NCBI GenBank assembly: GCA_002179805.1
Contig: NAVB01003069.1
Location: 1 to 18,744 of the forward strand
Length of the DNA: 18,744 bases
Reading direction: 5' to 3'
Source of the DNA: Acanthamoeba lenticulata
Taxonomy: Eukaryota > Discosea > Longamoebia > Acanthamoebidae
The notes under the pieces are model-generated. The model was given only the letters and a program-made list of their open reading frames with translations. It was not told where the DNA came from and made no database searches. A program made the translations under genes and the position numbers. Below are positions 18,109-18,744 of the stretch, piece after piece (within the stretch, counting starts at the first letter, position 1; each line of letters begins with the position of its first letter).

Positions 18109-18744
18109 TTATTTGGTGAGAAACTTGCGGCGCTCTTCCCGCCGCCGCTTGCGCTCTTCTTCCTCCTTGGCCCATTGCGCCTCGCGCTCTTTCCGCTCTT
18201 CCTCTCGCTGCTTGCGCCGCTCCTCGAGCTCCGGGTCGTTGACGAGCAGCGTCATCAGCGAGTCCTGTCGGAGCAGCAGCCTCTGGCCGGCGTCGTCGCC
18301 ATCGGGACCCGCCACGGTGCCGCTCTTGGGCGCGTAAGGCGAGCCGCCGAGCGGGAGCGCGCGGGGCGAATCAAAGAGCGCCGGACTCGTCTGAAGGTGG
18401 GGCGAGTGAGGTGACGCCAGGGGCGACTCAGGCGGCGGCGTCAGCGGCGGCTCGGCCGCTTGGCGCTCGACGTTGTGCAGGTGGAACTGCTGAAGCTTCC
18501 GCAGCTGAAGCTGTCGGCGCAAGAGGCCTTCCTCGCCACGCTGAGGCCCTGTGGGCGACGGCAGTCGGTCGTCCTCCTCATTCCCGCCCTCGCTGCTGAC
18601 CTCCTTGCCGCGCGGCGAGGACGAGGCCGACGACGAGCCGCTGGTGGAGGCGCCCACGAGCTCGCCCAGGAAGGGGATGTAGTCTTCGCTGTCCGAGTCG
18701 TCGAGGTTATCCTCGGCGCCCGTGAAGCAGGGCGAGAAGGGCCA
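18109..18744 (-). CDS. C-terminal part of a Ser/Pro-rich, coiled-coil protein (5' end beyond window)
   Basis: Open minus-strand frame entering from the right edge and ending at TAA 18111-18109; about 211 residues are visible. It starts with an acidic stretch (NLDDSDSEDYIPFLGEL), then a Ser/Gly-rich low-complexity part and a helical piece (LLRRQLQLRKLQQFHLH). A Pro/Ser segment follows with repeated S-P and T-P pairs (PLTPPPESPLASPHSPH), possible proline-directed kinase sites. It ends in a long Glu/Arg/Lys helix (ELEERRKQREEERKEREAQ) running to FLTK-stop. No enzyme domain is visible, so no function can be named. It may be a scaffold or regulator whose catalytic part lies upstream. Confidence 0.65.
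   Translation of the reverse strand, partial: WPFSPCFTGAEDNLDDSDSEDYIPFLGELVGASTSGSSSASSSPRGKEVSSEGGNEEDDRLPSPTGPQRGEEGLLRRQLQLRKLQQFHLHNVERQAAEPPLTPPPESPLASPHSPHLQTSPALFDSPRALPLGGSPYAPKSGTVAGPDGDDAGQRLLLRQDSLMTLLVNDPELEERRKQREEERKEREAQWAKEEEERKRRREERRKFLTK

Noticed and set aside
1..18744. CRISPR arrays, insertion sequences, prokaryotic defence operons, tRNA or rRNA genes
   Set aside because: No spaced repeats, transposase-like proteins, terminal inverted repeats or tRNA box signals were found; the gene structure is clearly eukaryotic.

Overview
The window looks like nuclear DNA of a free-living amoeba of the Acanthamoeba type. It is GC-rich, its genes are dense with short introns (mostly 55-120 nt, GT-AG, often AT-rich), intergenic gaps are short, and it has long multidomain signalling proteins plus F-box/ankyrin repeats of the 'WARANGCPWDE' kind common in Acanthamoeba and its giant viruses. 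The organism is inferred from these traits, not from a database match. I rebuilt the genes by hand from splice sites and protein-family patterns; exon phases agree throughout the four intron-containing models.

Left third (1-10987): two large poly(ADP-ribose) polymerase genes lie head to head. On the minus strand is a PARP1/2-like gene (BRCT, WGR-like, PARP regulatory and H-Y-E catalytic domains). It continues past the catalytic domain into a nucleoporin-like FxFG segment, a complete internal ubiquitin-like domain, an H1-like Lys/Ala/Pro tail and a GGS...DxD nucleotidyltransferase-like domain; its 3' end lies outside the window. On the plus strand is a complete 23-exon, 1402-residue PARP6/PARP8-like gene with the order C2, acidic/coiled coil, RWD, PARP6/8 N-terminal region, two UBR-box zinc fingers, coiled coil, UBA, PARP. 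One protein carries a ubiquitin fold and the other carries ubiquitin-pathway reader folds, so the pair may couple ADP-ribosylation to ubiquitin signalling. That link is an inference.

Middle (11000-14050): a small TALE-class homeodomain gene (minus), then a complete 9-exon sedolisin/TPP1-like secreted or lysosomal peptidase (minus, 588 residues, all catalytic residues present).

Right third (14050-18744): an F-box/ankyrin-repeat gene (plus) with broken reading frame, starting 88 bp from the sedolisin start codon; a HAD-superfamily phosphatase-like gene (minus, 6 exons); an unrecognised 159-residue ORF (minus); and the C-terminal part of a Ser/Pro-rich coiled-coil protein (minus) that runs off the right edge. 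I saw no rRNA, tRNA, CRISPR array, insertion sequence or prokaryotic-type operon.
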